64,000 bases of DNA from Isoetes taiwanensis (GCA_021234155.1 JAJEKV010000079.1:1366789-1430788), one strand, 5' to 3'. Positions 23,589 through 35,730 are shown, numbered from the stretch's first letter. Numbers and translations: made by a program. Notes: a model not told the origin generated them from the sequence alone.

Positions 23589-25445
23589 ATGTCAATCTCA
23601 CAGTTGTTTGGCTTTAACGCGAATACGAACTTTCAAGCTCCTCATAAACGAATTCAACGTTTTGAGTCTAGAGGAGAATGGCTAGATAGTGCATTGGATT
23701 CTTTGAATGCCAAATGGCAAAGGGGGGTTCCCATATCGACAGATCTTGCTATTCTTCTTGTTAAAGAGAACTTAAAACATCAAGACCTGAACCTATGCAA
23801 ACGTGTTAATAAGATTCTAGTTGATAGTGGCCTTGATTCCGTTCCCATTTTGGCTGACCATCTAATTCGTGCCTTTGCATCCTGCGGGAGTTTAGATGAA
23901 GCAATATTAGTGTTTTCTAAAGTTAAGAAACCAAGTCGGTTTACATGGAATGCAATTATTAATGCCCATGCCATGCAAGGCAGGGGTAAATTGGCTCTTC
24001 AGCTCTACTTAAAAATGCAGAGAGAAGGCATAAATCCAGATAGATTCACATTTTTAGCCATATTGAAAGCATGCAGCAGCATAGAATGCTTGGAAATTGC
24101 AAGCAGGCTCCTCTGTTTGTTGCCTGATCGAGACGTAGTGTCATGGAATGCAATGATAGCAGCATATGTTCAGTGTGGGGAAGGTCATCTTGCCCTGGAA
24201 ATCTTCGGAAGTATGCAATATGAAAATATAAAGCCTGATCTTTTCACATACTCCAGCATCTTAAAGGCATGCAGTAGCATAGGTATAATAGAGCAGGGTA
24301 GGCGCATGCATGAGCAAATTCTGGATAATGGTTTTTATTCTGATGTTGTTGTAGGAAGCACACTTGTTGATATGTATGCAAGATGTGGAGGACTGGAGGA
24401 AGCATCTAAAACCTTTGATAGCTTGTCAGTTCGAGATGCGGTATTGTGGAATGCAATGATAACGGGATTTGTTCAATATAGTAAAGACATACTTGCACTG
24501 CAATATTTTGATGAAATGCAGCACGGCGGCACGAAGCCAAGCAAAGTCACATATTTGAGTATATTGCAAGCATGTGGCAGCATAGAGAAGGTCCGACAGA
24601 TTCACGAACAGGTAGTTGAGGATGGATTGAAATCTGATACTCTTATTGCAACTGTCCTTGTCGATGTGTATGCCAAATTTGGAAGCCTGGAGGAGGCAAG
24701 CAGAGTTTTCAACAAAGTGCCAAATCAAGATGTTGTGTTGTGGGATGTAATGCTTTCAGGATATGTGCAGAATGATAGAGGCTACCTTGCACTACAATGT
24801 TTTGAAAAAATGCATACTGAAGGGATAAAGGCAGATAAAGTTACACTTTTGAATATATTAAAAGCATGTGGATGTTCATGTGCTATAGATCAGGGTAGAC
24901 GCATCCATGAGCAGATTATTGAGCTTGGGCTCCAGCCTGAGGTTCCTCTTGGAAATGCTCTTGTTGATGCTTATATCAAATGTGGAAGTTTAGAAGAAGC
25001 AGAAAGAGTCTTCAGTAGATTGCCCAATAGAGACATCATTACTTGGAATACAATGATTGCAGGATATGCTCAGCTTGGGGAGGTTACCTGGGCTGCACAA
25101 TGTTTTTATAGTTTACAACATAGTAACATTAATCTAGATGTCATCTCATTTACAGGTATCCTAATTGGATGCAGTCGTGCAGGCCTAGTGGACGAAGGCC
25201 ACTGGTACTTTCGAAATATGACAGAATATTGTGAAATAGAATGCAATATGTTGCATATTGCTTGCATGGTGGATCTCTTGGGTCATGGAGGTTACTTTAA
25301 AGAGGCTGGCCAATTCCTTGAAGCTACCCTGCAATCAAGTATATATCTTTGGAGAACTCTACTTGATGCATGTAAGATGCACCATAACATTGAGTTTGGA
25401 ACAAAATGCTTTCAGGAAATTGTGGCCCGAAAAAGTATTAACTGA
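23589..25445 (+). CDS. PLS-class PPR protein, C-terminus short
   Basis: A 618-residue intronless coding sequence. I chose the ATG at 23589 (MSISQLFGF) because a good acceptor, TTCCAG, ends at 23586; the frame is open to an ATG at 23484 (653 residues) with no PPR similarity in the extra part. After a leader come about a dozen PPR motifs of alternating P, L and S type: SRFTWNAIINAHAMQG, GINPDRFTFLAILKACSS, RDVVSWNAMIAAYVQCG, GSTLVDMYARCGGLEEA, RDIITWNTMIAGYAQ and so on, then AGLVDEGHWYFRNMTE and YLWRTLLDACKMHHNIEFG. Such proteins bind organelle RNA in a base-specific way and act in editing, splicing or stability. It stops just where the E1 motif would begin, so there is no E, E+ or DYW domain; either it works with a partner or the end was lost. 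The leader is short and not a clear transit peptide. Confidence 0.9.
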   Translation: MSISQLFGFNANTNFQAPHKRIQRFESRGEWLDSALDSLNAKWQRGVPISTDLAILLVKENLKHQDLNLCKRVNKILVDSGLDSVPILADHLIRAFASCGSLDEAILVFSKVKKPSRFTWNAIINAHAMQGRGKLALQLYLKMQREGINPDRFTFLAILKACSSIECLEIASRLLCLLPDRDVVSWNAMIAAYVQCGEGHLALEIFGSMQYENIKPDLFTYSSILKACSSIGIIEQGRRMHEQILDNGFYSDVVVGSTLVDMYARCGGLEEASKTFDSLSVRDAVLWNAMITGFVQYSKDILALQYFDEMQHGGTKPSKVTYLSILQACGSIEKVRQIHEQVVEDGLKSDTLIATVLVDVYAKFGSLEEASRVFNKVPNQDVVLWDVMLSGYVQNDRGYLALQCFEKMHTEGIKADKVTLLNILKACGCSCAIDQGRRIHEQIIELGLQPEVPLGNALVDAYIKCGSLEEAERVFSRLPNRDIITWNTMIAGYAQLGEVTWAAQCFYSLQHSNINLDVISFTGILIGCSRAGLVDEGHWYFRNMTEYCEIECNMLHIACMVDLLGHGGYFKEAGQFLEATLQSSIYLWRTLLDACKMHHNIEFGTKCFQEIVARKSIN

Positions 25446-25950
25446 ACAAATTAATAACGAAGGAAGAATTTCGGAAACAAAGCTAGAACCTCAAAGATTT
25501 TAGTCTCCCCTTCTTGATTTCCTTTGCCTTAAAAGGTGCATTAACAGGCTTGAAGGATATATTTTCAATGATAACTTTAAGCATATCTAGCCATTGCCAA
25601 GGGGAATCGCAAACAACATTTGACAGTTGCCACCAGTTCAAGTTTATCTAGCATAAGTTTATCAACAGTTGCTCATATTTTCTCGCTCAAAAACTCCCAA
25701 CTATAATGCACTGAGCATTTAGTTGCTCATATTTTCTCGCTCAAAAAACTCCCAATTATAATGCATTATGCATTTTGTCGGATTGGCAACTTTATCCTTT
25801 CAAAGGACAACAAATCTATTCCCCCTTCCCCTTTTTTAGCACACTAAGTGACCAACCCTGCATCCATGTTGCATGTCCACCTCAACAAATGTGATGTGGC
25901 ATGTCTTCACCTTTGAATCAACATGGATGACTACGAAAATTAGAAAGAAT
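25446..25950. repeat. Non-coding, with a 54-bp tandem duplication at 25667-25774
   Basis: No gene seen downstream of the PPR gene. A direct duplication begins AGTTGCTCATATTTTCTCGC at 25667 and again at 25721 (period 54), with TATAATGCA near each unit end; the two copies differ at only a few bases, so the duplication looks fairly recent. Confidence 0.7.
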
Positions 25951-26211
25951 AGCGCTGTTATCGGCTCCCCAAACTGACTAGAGCAAACAGGAGGATTCGC
26001 TTGGGGTGAATCCTCCAAGCCATAGGAGGATTCGCTTGAATGAATCCTGAGGATTCGCTTAAGTAAATCCTCCAATCCAATCACCCTAAAAAGCCCTGCA
26101 GCAGGCCTATAAAGCGCAATCAAAGCATGCAGGTGTGAATCCTAAGGATTCACTTGACTGAATCCTCCTTGGCTGCTCTAGTCAATTTCAGGAGCCAATA
26201 AAGTGGGCGTT
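25951..26211. mobile_element. MITE-like element with about 45-bp inverted ends
   Basis: The left end TTATCGGCTCC, CTGACTAGAGCA, GGAGGATTC is matched in inverted orientation by the right end (minus strand: TTATTGGCTCC, TTGACTAGAGCA, GGAGGATTC). The core runs 25963-26196 (GGCTCC to GGAGCC, 234 bp), with weaker pairing continuing outward to about 25951 and 26211. The inside holds four or more GAATCCT / AGGATTC palindromic motifs. There is no coding capacity. The size and inverted ends fit a non-autonomous DNA transposon; a target-site duplication could not be fixed, so the superfamily is unknown. Confidence 0.65.
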
Positions 26212-27474
26212 GTTACACTGCGGTTGCCTTCATTGGAGCGAAAGGTCATTATGCCTTCGGATTATCACTGCTGAGGCTTGTAGCCAATTGCCAACCCTTG
26301 GATGAGGGCATATTATGCAGAATATTCCCTCTAGAGCCATCCTAAGCGTACACCTCATCGTTTGACGTGGTCAAACGCTTAGGTGGCTCTATAATTTCGG
26401 GATTTGATAACCTTTGGCCAGGGTCCCTAATATTTGCTTGACTTCAAAATAGAATTCATCTAAAAAGACTCCTCCTGCCCACAATTGTACGTGCACTCCA
26501 AATATGGACATGCTAATTTGGCTAAAAGAATAAGCTTCTAGCAGAAGACTCGACCCTGCAAGCATCTAGTTTATGGCTTGCCTCAATCACAGTCACCACT
26601 TCTCTGCCTCCTTGTGCTGCTGCATCAAGAGGGTTGCACCCACCATCCTCCTACATGCCGCCATAGAAGCACTTGCACAGGCATGAGCAAAATTGGTTGC
26701 AAGCAACGGCCTCATGCCTTCACTGCCATTAAGCCACACTTACGACCAATTTCGATTAGCCACCTACAATCACATTGAAGAAATAGGCCTGGGGATTCAA
26801 CCCCCTTGCACAGCTCCAAGCTGCACGCCCCGCCCTTAAAGGCGGGGGCTAATCCCATGCATATGTTCAAGCAAGCAATAATGCATTTTCTCATCATTTT
26901 TTAGTTTTCCCATGTCTATAATCCTCATGCAAGCAATGAATAACAAGAACTGAAGACAGTTAGACATCAATCTTCTCTTCCAAAAAACAGACACCAGCAT
27001 GCCCAATGCCAATGCAAACAAACCATGCAGACCCTTTCCCATTCTTTTTTTTTTCAGTTTGAAAGGCTTCTTCACATACAAAAAATATTTTGGCTTTCTG
27101 TAATAAAACTGAAAGATTAGCCAAGTAATGTTTCCATGTTTTTTTAAAAGCAAAATTTTTGAAATAGGTAGATAACTTAACTAGAACATGTGTGAGGGCT
27201 GGTTAAGTTTAGAATAATAATCTTAATTAGAATGGTCTGAAGGCGTAACTTAACTAATGGCATGTGTGAAGACATTTCGGTTACTACTAACCTAACAAGA
27301 CAATGTCTGACAAAACCCATGTTGTTTAATTAGGTTAAAATTATTAACTTAACTATGTTGGGTGTGAAGATGTTTTGCTTGTCCTTGTTAAGTTTAGTAT
27401 TTAATAGAAAGTTAACTCTTTTGGATGCAAATACAATTGTTATAGTTAAGTTAAACAGCTAGTTAATTTTTTTT
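26212..27474. other. No recognisable gene
   Basis: AT-rich sequence. From about 27170 it is dense in TTAAGTT / AACTTAA words in both orientations, leading into the AACTT microsatellite, and could be another decayed MITE. No protein recognised. Confidence 0.35.
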
Positions 27475-27522
27475 AACTTAACTTAACTTAACTTAACTTA
27501 ACTTAACTTAACTTAACTTAAC
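27475..27522. repeat. (AACTT)n microsatellite
   Basis: About nine and a half uninterrupted copies of the five-base unit AACTT. The same words occur scattered in the preceding 300 bp. Confidence 0.95.
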
Positions 27523-30380
27523 CACGAGTCTGAATGGACCCTTACTATGTCATAACTACTATATTCACACGTGGCCAACATAAAGACCAATGCATCCATT
27601 TGAGATGTTAATACAACTATCACGACCACAACCATATTTAAAAGCACTAATAAAATCTCGTTGTAACCTAAGAAAGTCAAATAACACTCGAACAAAAATA
27701 CTATCATAAACCAAAACCAAAATACTATTATAAACTCGATCCACTTATAACTATGCTCAATACCAAAATACCAAAACCATAACCAAAATTGTGATATAAT
27801 TGTAATCTCAACATCTTATATATGCTTCACAACCTCAAAGATATCATGACATTCAGATAATTCTTACTTTACTGTACGTCTCACCAAATCATCACACAAA
27901 CTAATTGAATAATTTATATGTCTTCTAATGCAAACTACATATAAAAGCACACTATAATTGTCATACACATACTTTATCCTTGTTTGGTTGTTGCACTTTC
28001 TTTTTGTAAACACAGACATAAACAACATACATACAAAAAAGAAACCTCAACTTCAATACTTCTCAACTTCAATACTTACCTTCAACCTATGTTAGCAAAA
28101 TACTATGTCGTACACAATCCTTAATCTACAATAGACTCATCAATCCTTCCAAGTTTAATTCTGTATCAAAAGATTACGCATTATCACCAACAAGAACACC
28201 ACCTTTTCATTGAACAAAACAAAGCACTTACCGGAACAATAATCCTTTTGTTGCCACAGTAATAATTTAGGGTCAATGACTCAAATTGAAATACCTCAAA
28301 AAGTATGCATTCTTTTCCAATTAATTTTTATTTCTTCTGAAAGACACTTGATTACCTTTTATAATGTCTTAAGCCATATTAATCTGAGTAATATGGGGCG
28401 AGAAACGACATCTGAAAGTTCACCTTTTTTCTTACAATCTTCAAACAGGGCCAGTCATTAAAATTTCAATAACTAAAAAAATACTTATCTTTTTTTTTTT
28501 ATCAATTTTTATTGTCACTAGACTCTGAGCACTTTCCAGCAAGCTTTTGATCGCACACATCTGACCTGTATTAAGAGATCTATAGTCTTCCAAAATTGGT
28601 CTATATTTTTTCTCTATAGCTACGGCTTTAGACTTTTACTTTTGCATCATCATCAAACTAATTCTTATGTGCTGTAAGGACCTTGCCCTAATAACATGTT
28701 GAAACTAGAGAAAAGCATGCAAGAGAAGAAGACAAATAAGGTAATCCCAAAGCCAAGAGCAATGTATTGAATAGAATAAACACTTATATATGTACAAAAG
28801 ATAGGTCTAAGTTTAGATACTAAACTTAGACAAACGGAAAGGCATGTCTAAGTTTGGACGAGAGCCAACGTGGCATCTCAACAATTCCATCGCTTTTTTT
28901 ACAATCTAGAAGAATTTACATTTTAGATCACACAATCATCATGGAAGAATGTGGTAGATTTGAGAGTCTTCCTTGGGAAAAAAGAGCCTATCTAAATAAA
29001 ACGTGTGACTACCAAAGCTAATATCCCATACCAGATATATATGGATTAAGAGTAAAGGCACTCATCTCTGATTGGCCAGAGCAAAAAGCTGATGTGTATT
29101 TTCTCTATTTTCACATAGGGTCTTTTGGAGACTCCGTATTTTCTCTAATGCCTTTTTATAGAATCACAAAATAATTAGTACAAATACACAGAGCCACAAA
29201 ACATCCCATGTTCTAAGCTTAAAACAACCCACATGAGATTTTTTTCAAGTATAGACCCCTTTGCAGATGTGTGTGCCTCAAAAGACCGTCTTCTAGTTCC
29301 AAGAACCAATCTGTAAAAGAAGATACATGCACAATCATTTCTGATCCATCATCACTATTTCTGTCATAACTCCACCATACAGATGAATTTTGGCCTGATC
29401 AGACCCAATCTGGAAGGATTCAAATCTTTCCAACAAAGTAAAAATTACCGGAATTGGATCTCGGGTCGCCAAGGTATAATGCTCCAAACTTTGACCAGCA
29501 AAACTGTCCAGAAATTGCTCCTTCTGCTTCCTTCCAGAAATCCTCATAGTTCGCCGCCATTTTATGCAGCCAGAAAACATTCGTTTTGAGTTCCTAATTT
29601 GAGAAAGAGAAAAGAATCAATGTTGTTGTTTAATTCTTGATTGCAATCAAGATTATAGATTGATCTCACAAATTTTAGCCAAAAAAACTTCGCAAAAAAA
29701 GGAATTCCACCATAACCAATCTACTTACTTCAAAAGTTTTTATGGTATCTCGCTCACGCCGGTGTGCGCATTTAAATTTAAGCTTAAAGAGCAATTTCTG
29801 CATGTAAGGTGCACAGATAAAATTCTTAGCTAATAGGATATCCTTGCTATAAAATCCTTAGTCTATGCTTAAACTTCAAGAAAGACATACAAAATGCAGA
29901 AGACCTCAGAAGCCAAAAAGCAAAGACATGCAACCGAAAGGATTTGATAGAGGGTACAACAAATTAAGGACATTTTGACAATAACAAGAAATTGGAGAAC
30001 TTTTCCAAATTTTGACGTAATCTACTTTCGAATGAAACCTAACATGTTGTAGAGCATAGATCTCCAGAAGCCAATGAGTGACGTAGAGAGTTGGCTTATG
30101 ATGTGCTTGCATTAGTCTTCAATGTCTATTTTACTTGCTGGACTAACAAGTGTATATAGGACATGTGTAAAGTGTAATCCAGTTTGTCAGAGATAAGGAA
30201 GATGATATAGCTACTGTAATTTCTTGGCACTGATCTATACCTCTGCACTATGGGTGTAGTGTTATTGCAAAAACATTGTATGCCATCTTTGAAGATGGCA
30301 GCTTTATTGAAATGAGCACTTCTATTTTAGGTGAATGCAAGTTTTCAAGAATTTTGTTGTGCATCTTGACAAATCAGACA
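27523..30380. other. No recognisable gene
   Basis: AT-rich DNA with no recognisable protein or RNA gene. A minus-strand frame at 29580-29335 (81 residues) is open but unassigned. A palindrome TAAGTTTAGATACTAAACTTA lies near 28810-28830. Confidence 0.35.
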
Positions 30381-30564
30381 TTTAGAGAGATGAGATCTCA
30401 TTTCTGTATGCTGCAATGGTGTCTAGAGAGCTGAGATCTCATTTTTGTATGCTACAGTGGTGTCTATGTAATACATTTTCATGAATATTGTCAATAGATT
30501 AGGGCATTATTTGCCTATGTAATGCATTTTCGTGAATACTGTCAATAGATTAGGGCATTATTTG
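30381..30564. repeat. Two adjacent tandem duplications (43 and 51 bp)
   Basis: First pair: a unit with GAGATCTCATTT and GTATGCT at 30381-30423 and 30424-30464. Second pair: a unit starting TATGTAATACATTTTC at 30465-30515 and 30516-30564. Each pair differs by a few substitutions, so two independent duplications lie side by side. Confidence 0.8.
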
Positions 30565-30834
30565 TATGTTGCAGTGAATTATGTCCTTATAAATAGACAT
30601 CTGGAAAAGTCCATTGTGTATTGCTGAAGATAAGTTTATCATGTGCAGGCAGTGATTTCGTATCTCTGAATAAAGTACGACCTGCGCCTACTGCATCACC
30701 TTCTTTTGGTGGAAGAACTCTCAACAACAACAAACATGAGATAATTGATTTATATGCCGCAAGGCATTGGTATTCTAGAAAAGTTGATAAACATTGACGC
30801 ATATATGCTTCACATTCTATAACGGTAACAATAC

Positions 30835-30913
30835 ACATGTAAAATTCAACGCGACCTTAGAACCAATTGAGATGTATACATGTAAAATTCAACATGACCT
30901 TAGAACCAATTGG
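30835..30913. repeat. 43-bp tandem duplication
   Basis: ACATGTAAAATTCAAC followed by GACCTTAGAACCAATTG occurs at 30835 and 30878, a period of 43. Confidence 0.8.
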
Positions 30914-31272
30914 ATGAATTTGTTGTATATGACCAACTCAAATTCAACCATATCTTTCCATTTGAGAATATCCCATTGCTCCTCATTCACAAATAGTAAT
31001 GTTCCTTGCACTTTTAAAATCTTTTTATAAATCGATTGCAATGCACAGAATATAATGTATCTACCGCTGCTTCCTTCTAATCAAGGAATTGCTCTAAGCC
31101 ACGACTTTAATAAACAAAAGTAGCCAAGGAATAAAAGACAAGTACAATCAACTTAGAGCATGAAATTACACATTTCAAAGGAATGCACCTCTACTAAACA
31201 ACAATAACCAAGAAGTAAAAGAAAATGCCATATTGACCTATAAAGTAAAACTGCAAGCTATGCCAAATTGAC

Positions 31273-31330
31273 ACAACTATGTTTCAAGAGTTGGATTTTT
31301 GGCAACTATGTCTCAAGAATTGGATTTTAA
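31273..31330. repeat. 29-bp tandem duplication
   Basis: CAACTATGTTTCAAGAGTTG then GATTTT at about 31274 recurs as CAACTATGTCTCAAGAATTG then GATTTT at about 31303. The surrounding 30914-31934 has no recognisable gene. Confidence 0.7.
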
Positions 31331-31935
31331 TTGCCAAAAATATTAAAATAGGTTCAAATTATTGCAAGGTCGGAAAGACCACACAAAAAATTATGAGAAA
31401 TGCTCAAAAGCTCAATGGGCATGTAACGTATGCAACACAACCTTCCACAATTGCTTTAATCAACGAATTGCATAATTTTACATATGTGCATTAGCTTTAG
31501 GCTGCCCAAAGGGCAAACACTTGCTGGAAAAATATTCTTAATTATACCGGAATGTATCAATTGGACAGTTTAGATCGGCAAACCCCTCAACGTTATATGA
31601 TGTGAGTGGGTGCCTAGGTCACCATTGTTGGCATGAGCTTATAGTAGGGGACTATCCTGCGATCAAAACCAGAAGCAGACGAACAGACGACTATGGAGCT
31701 CTCTACCCGAAATACCTTCTTGTCCTTTTCTAAACCAAAACATTGCCTTAAAAGATGTTGTAGCAACAAAGGAGTAGATCAGAAATACCACATGATCATC
31801 TTTCAAAGAACCCAACAGGGCTCTCAACATTTGGCATGAAAACAGAATTTCCATAATTGATGTCTCAATATTGCTTACACTCTACATCATTATACTTAGT
31901 AGTACTTTGCGAGCCCACACTCTCACGTGCAAATA

Positions 31936-32001
31936 TAGAATAGAATAGAATAGAATAGAATAGAATAGAATAGAATAGAATAGAATAGAATAGAATAGAA
32001 A
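31936..32001. repeat. (AATAG)n microsatellite, LINE tail
   Basis: About 13 perfect copies of AATAG. It sits exactly where the 3' terminus of the minus-strand LINE is expected, so it is probably its tail. Confidence 0.95.
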
Positions 32002-32885
32002 TTATTGTCCCTTGTGCCCCTTTTGAGGTCCATGGACTTATGTAGCATGGGCGCTCTCCGAAAGGGCTTACTAGCACATCCACGGCCCGATTTATTGTAG
32101 CCTTTTTGAAGGCTTCCTTATTTTTATTAGTACCGCACCGCTTTGCATGGCCGTATTGCCGTATGCGGTGGTGCGTCGTTATCAATCAGCTTTTAGCTGA
32201 ACACTTTGTGGGCGTTTATGAATCGCCTCTTGTGCGGTTCATATTACAAAGCTCTTTCTTTGTGTACTTCTCGATGTCTGATCGTCATTCCCTGGATTGC
32301 GTCTGCCATGTCTTTCATTGTTTCTGTCCTTATCATCAGAGTGTGTACTGGTTGCCCCCATCTTATATTTCTGTACTTGTCTCTGATGTCTCCCTATATC
32401 GGGCACTCATTGATCATGTGATTCTCATCTTCCACTTCCCCAGTGTCACAAATTCTGCATATCCGGTCCTCCTTTTCTATTCCCCTCCACCTGTCTTTTT
32501 CAATTCTTAGATCGTGACTCCCCATTCTAAATCTTGCCAGGATGTCTCTTCTGGACTTTCCTAGCAGGCTATCTCGGTACATCTGATGTCCTATCTGCTG
32601 TTCTGGGTTGAAGACTGTCATGAGCCAGAGTGTCTTGGGTCCTGTGTGTTTTTGCAGCCATGCTCTTGTAGTTCTATCTGCCCATTCTTCATTCCACTTT
32701 CCTTCGTTTACTAGGTCGCTGAGATTCATTCCCATTTCTCTGGTCCACCTCGCCACATACTTAAACCACCCACTGCCTATAAGGATGTGTGATTTTGTCG
32801 ACTCGATGATTGCAATACTTGACAGCTTCCCTTGGTGACCCCCTGCATTGCAATGTCCCAATCTCTGTAGTTGTGTATTTTTCTA
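31936..32885 (-). mobile_element. LINE 3' end with (TTCTA)n tail
   Basis: The minus-strand frame 32861-32394 (155 residues) encodes the C-terminal end of a non-LTR retrotransposon protein: ILARFRMGSHDLRIEKDRW, GIEKEDRICRICDTGEVEDE, then NHMINECP, with Cys-His spacing CX2CX9HX4C. The 'RFR.GSH.L.IE.GRW' and 'C..C....ED..H...CP' blocks are typical of CR1/L2/RTE-like LINE C-termini. The untranslated 3' part ends in a (TTCTA)n microsatellite tail (on the plus strand (AATAG)n at 31936-32001, about 13 units) in place of poly-A. The copy is 5'-truncated near 32885. A flanking target duplication was not found. Confidence 0.75.
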
Positions 32886-33276
32886 GGACATAAAGTCAGG
32901 GCATATCAATATTGCAAAGCATAGATTAATGCAGCCTACGAACATTACAAAGATGTTTCATGTGTGCACCTTTAGATGATGATTATTTCTATACAATAAT
33001 AGCCATGCTTTTCCTTCAATTTTAGCAAGGTTACAAATATCTACAACTTAATGGACACCTACAGTAAAATTGTATCTATGCCCGACAATGCCGGGCACCT
33101 ATTAATAGTTTAGATAAATCTGCAAATAAATGCCATTCTATAGAAAATAGTGTCTGTACAAGAAGAACTAAGGTAAGGGGTTCAATTTGCATTGTTAATC
33201 GTTGTTAAAATATTGAAGGGAGATCTAGTAAGAGAGAGATTGAAAGCTACAGTAATTAGTTTTATCATTATTGTTA
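32886..33276. other. No recognisable gene
   Basis: AT-rich spacer between the LINE end and the (AAT)n array. Nothing recognised. Confidence 0.4.

Positions 33277-33348
<72 letters not shown>
33277..33348. repeat. (AAT)n microsatellite
   Basis: About 24 copies of AAT without interruption. Confidence 0.95.
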
Positions 33349-33368
33349 CAGGCTTATTGTCTTAAGGT

Positions 33369-33474
33369 ATTATTTGAACAAATACTAACATAAATTAAAT
33401 TGCTTTAGTTTTTGAAATAGATTATTTGAGCAAATACTAATATAGTTAAATTGCTTTAGCTTTTAGAATAAATT
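33369..33474. repeat. 52-bp tandem duplication
   Basis: A unit starting ATTATTTGA and containing CAAATACTAA and AAATTGCTTTAG occurs at 33369 and 33421, period 52, with minor differences. Confidence 0.7.
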
Positions 33475-35385
33475 ATCACACCAGGAGATATTGAACCTCT
33501 TCTTTGCTAAATGAAAGTTCATGGATGCACTTATTAATGTCTAATCAATAAATTAAAGAGACGAAGCATACCATGGATTGAGGCATACTATGCATCTCTC
33601 TTGGTCCGATGAGGCAAGAAGGCTGCTCCTTCCAAGAGGTATCTTGTCGTAGCAGGCAGCTCGAGAGACGAGGTCGCTCCCGCTCGTACTCAACCTAATC
33701 TCACTGAGGTGACGTATGATCTAAGAGGGATCAAACCCATACCTTACCCACATGCAATGACAAGGTATTAGGCCTAGTTTGCTATGGATCCCTGGAAGTC
33801 CCCTATTCTAAGCCACTCAAGGCCTTAGGCCTGGCTCTCTATGCACAGGCCACACTGTAATGGGAATTATAGAGGTCTACCTACTAGGATAATACTATAC
33901 ATGGCTCCTAGGTCTCTACCCCCTTACCCTCATACACAAGAGGTGCAAAATAGAGTATCATACCATGATCATCTAACATCATAATAGAACAACAGTTCTA
34001 ATACATCATATCTAATCCCTAAAGAATACAAGGGTCAGTGTTTTTTGGTCAGTCTGGTTTTAAGGTTAATGGTCTAGGAGCATGTAACACTAAAATAGAG
34101 ATGCTCTCTAGCTTGAATCCTACTGCTAAGTTAGGATTAACAATCTAACTATGACCAACTTGCTCCTTCACCCAATTCTCCACCGAAACTGCCTGACATG
34201 GCATGGCGATCTTCAGCAAATACTAAGGCGTTGGGGCAACGGCTTATATACGCGAGCCCTATTCAAGTTGTGAAGCTCTCTTCTATCCTTCCTGCTCGAA
34301 ATGACCTTAAGAAGCTCATCAACCTGCTACTAGCTCAGAAACCTAAAAGGTTTTAGGGTTTATGCTTATAGGCCTCGAAATTGGGGCCTTGCCCTTCGAT
34401 TGGACCATGTGGTCCAATAATGTCTTGCCACTTGGGAGTGGGGCCACCAGCACCTTTATGGCAAATACCTATTAATAGGTATTTGGGGTAGGGGGCTCTC
34501 CCCTTGACATATGTCAAACATGCAATGGGGCATGTGCCACACATATGGGCTTTAACGACTCATGCTTAACATGTTATGTTGGAATAACATGTTGGGTGTT
34601 TGCCACTAGGGGGAAATATATTATATTACTCACATATCTCTAAGGTTCACTGGTGGTATTATATCATTAGTATAATATACCAATTCCTCTCATAGTCTCT
34701 ATGCACCATCATACCTACAGTATGATCGTGTCTTACCCTTGTACATGTCAACCCGGTGACATTTACTGTGAATAATCTATGTATTTTTAACAGATATTAT
34801 GATGGAACGTCACATTACCTTGAATTGATGGTGTCCTCAATATCAGGCATCTCCCCATGTTGGAATCTTGCATTAACTTTACAACATATTTATGTACATA
34901 CTTACTAGTTTACACAAGATTTAAGGCAATTAGTTCTGATAGTAAAATTAGATTTACTCTAGGATTTAACAATATTTAACAACATTTACACACATCTTAG
35001 CGCGATTATATAAATTATAATCATAATTTAGACAATAACATTACATAAACAAGGTTTTAATTATCATGCATACAAATTAGACTTGTGCTTCTTATTCTCC
35101 TCCTTGGATCCTGCATTACACTTAGAAGTATATACCTAAACATTATCATTTTTATTTAACTTAATTCCTATGATATATACATAAGGTAAAATCTATGCAA
35201 TTATTATTATCAATATTTAACCTATCAACAAGACACATTAAAGCTTATAATACATGCGCTCATGTGGACTGCTTCCAATGCACCGCACCTTAATCTATCT
35301 TAGATTACATATATAATTTATGTGGTTTAAAGGGGACACCCTATTTAACCTACTTGAGCCGAACTACTAGCTCAAGGCTACCTCT
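33475..35385. other. No recognisable gene; palindrome-rich
   Basis: No protein recognised. On the minus strand a B-box-like GGGTTTGATCCC (33727-33738) lies downstream of an A-box-like TGGCTTAGAATAGG (about 33807-33820), which may mark a decayed Pol III-type SINE. Short perfect palindromes occur at about 34464-34480 (CCTATTAATAGG) and 34569-34596 (TAACATGTTATG hairpin). Confidence 0.35.
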
Positions 35386-35730
35386 GGCATAAGGAACATT
35401 TAAGATGATCCCATCAATGCACATGATTCCATGCCTACCCCTACATGACCTCCAGTCATGCGCACACGCAGTGCACGATGGCATAGGGAATATTTAAGAT
35501 GATCCCATCAATGCACATGATTCCATGCCTACCCCTACGTGACCTCCAGTCATGCGCCACGCAGTGCACGATGGCATAGGGAATATTTAAGATGATCCCA
35601 TCATCATCAACAATCACCCGCTTAACCTACATGACCTCCAATCATGTGCATACGCGGTGCATGATGGCATGGGGAACATTTAGAATGATCCCATCATCGC
35701 CAACGCTCACCTGCTTAACCTACATGACAC
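35386..35730. repeat. 93-bp tandem array, about 3.7 copies
   Basis: Units start with GGCATA/TGGGGAA-type sequence at 35386, 35480, 35573 and 35666 (periods 94, 93, 93). Each carries ATTTAAGATGATCCCATCA and ATGACCTCCARTCATG, the latter a near-palindrome. Units 1 and 2 are close to each other; units 3 and 4 share an alternative middle (CACCCGCTTAACCTACATGA). Confidence 0.85.

Noticed and set aside
24426-24728. Open frames opposite the 23.6-kb PPR gene
   Set aside because: They are antisense shadows of the PPR repeats.
27475-27522. Telomere-like repeat
   Set aside because: The unit AACTT is not the plant telomere unit (TTTAGGG) and stands alone as a microsatellite.
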